Assembly (NCBI GenBank): GCA_029582265.1
Contig: CM055817.1
Location: 31,849,097-31,913,096 of the forward strand
Origin: Zoroaster sp. YZ-2022
Taxonomy: Eukaryota > Echinodermata > Asteroidea > Forcipulatida > Zoroasteridae
Direction of reading: 5' to 3'
Length of the DNA: 64,000 bases
Below are positions 63,807 through 64,000 of the stretch, piece after piece. The position numbers and the translations under genes were made by a program. The notes beneath the pieces are model-generated. The model was given only the letters and a program-made list of their open reading frames with translations, did not search any database and was not told the DNA's origin. The stretch's first letter is position 1; the number at the start of each line of letters is the position of its first letter.

Positions 63807-64000
63807 NNNNNNNNNNNNNNNNNNNNNNNNNNNNNNNNNNNNNNNNNNNNNNNNNNNNNNNNNNNNNNNNNNNNNNNNNNNNNNNNNNNNNNNNNNNNNN
63901 NNNNNNNNNNNNNNNNNNNNNNNNNNNNNNNNNNNNNNNNNNNNNNNNNNNNNNNNNNNNNNNNNNNNNNNNNNNNNNNNNNNNNNNNNNNNNNNNNNNN
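63807..64000. other. Assembly gap (N run)
   Basis: 194 undetermined bases to the end of the window. The next upstream RFX exon would be expected in this direction. Confidence 1.

Overview
The window is eukaryotic nuclear DNA from an animal, probably a marine invertebrate. It is AT-rich and has 72-bp phase-2 leucine-rich-repeat exons, GT-AG introns, rhodopsin-type GPCRs, an RFX-family gene, SINEs, MITEs, a Tx1/L1-like LINE fragment, a Harbinger, a miniature LTR element and a 17.2-kb Maverick/Polinton (adintovirus-type) element. A relaxin-receptor-like LRR-GPCR fits a deuterostome such as an echinoderm or hemichordate, but the sequence alone does not settle the phylum. The last 194 bases are an assembly gap.

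Layout. (1) Bases 1-21514 hold the 3' part of a plus-strand LRR-GPCR gene (RXFP/LGR type). Seven intact 24-residue LRR exons lead to a terminal 7TM exon. The exons sit in two families of tandem segmental duplications: type A, 1-10996, carrying a 72-bp minisatellite, and type B, 10997-20391, with a period near 1.7 kb. Each type-B unit also carries a decayed second LRR exon with a destroyed splice donor. A LINE fragment, a Harbinger deletion derivative and a miniature LTR retroelement have inserted into these introns. (2) Bases 21515-35402 are repeat-rich noncoding DNA. (3) On the minus strand, three consecutive exons of an RFX4-like transcription-factor gene lie at 63521-63444, 40180-40042 and 35841-35650. 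An intronless plus-strand GPCR (37277-38422) is nested in one of its introns. The Polinton lies in the other, together with nested hAT-type MITEs and a SINE.

(4) The Polinton (44928-62126) has ~243-bp terminal inverted repeats and an AGTCT target duplication. It encodes a retroviral-type DDE integrase, an A32/FtsK-HerA-like packaging ATPase, a major capsid protein, a probable minor (penton) capsid protein, several small membrane/virion proteins and a protein-primed PolB. The structural genes, ATPase and integrase look intact, while the PolB locus has in-frame stop codons but no frameshift.

The most unusual points are on the Polinton. It has a PCNA-like sliding-clamp gene whose start codon lies inside the left inverted repeat. 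The first codons of that gene are duplicated at the start of the gene in the other repeat. A GC-rich, partly palindromic short repeat family is scattered through the element and inserted in frame into many of its proteins.
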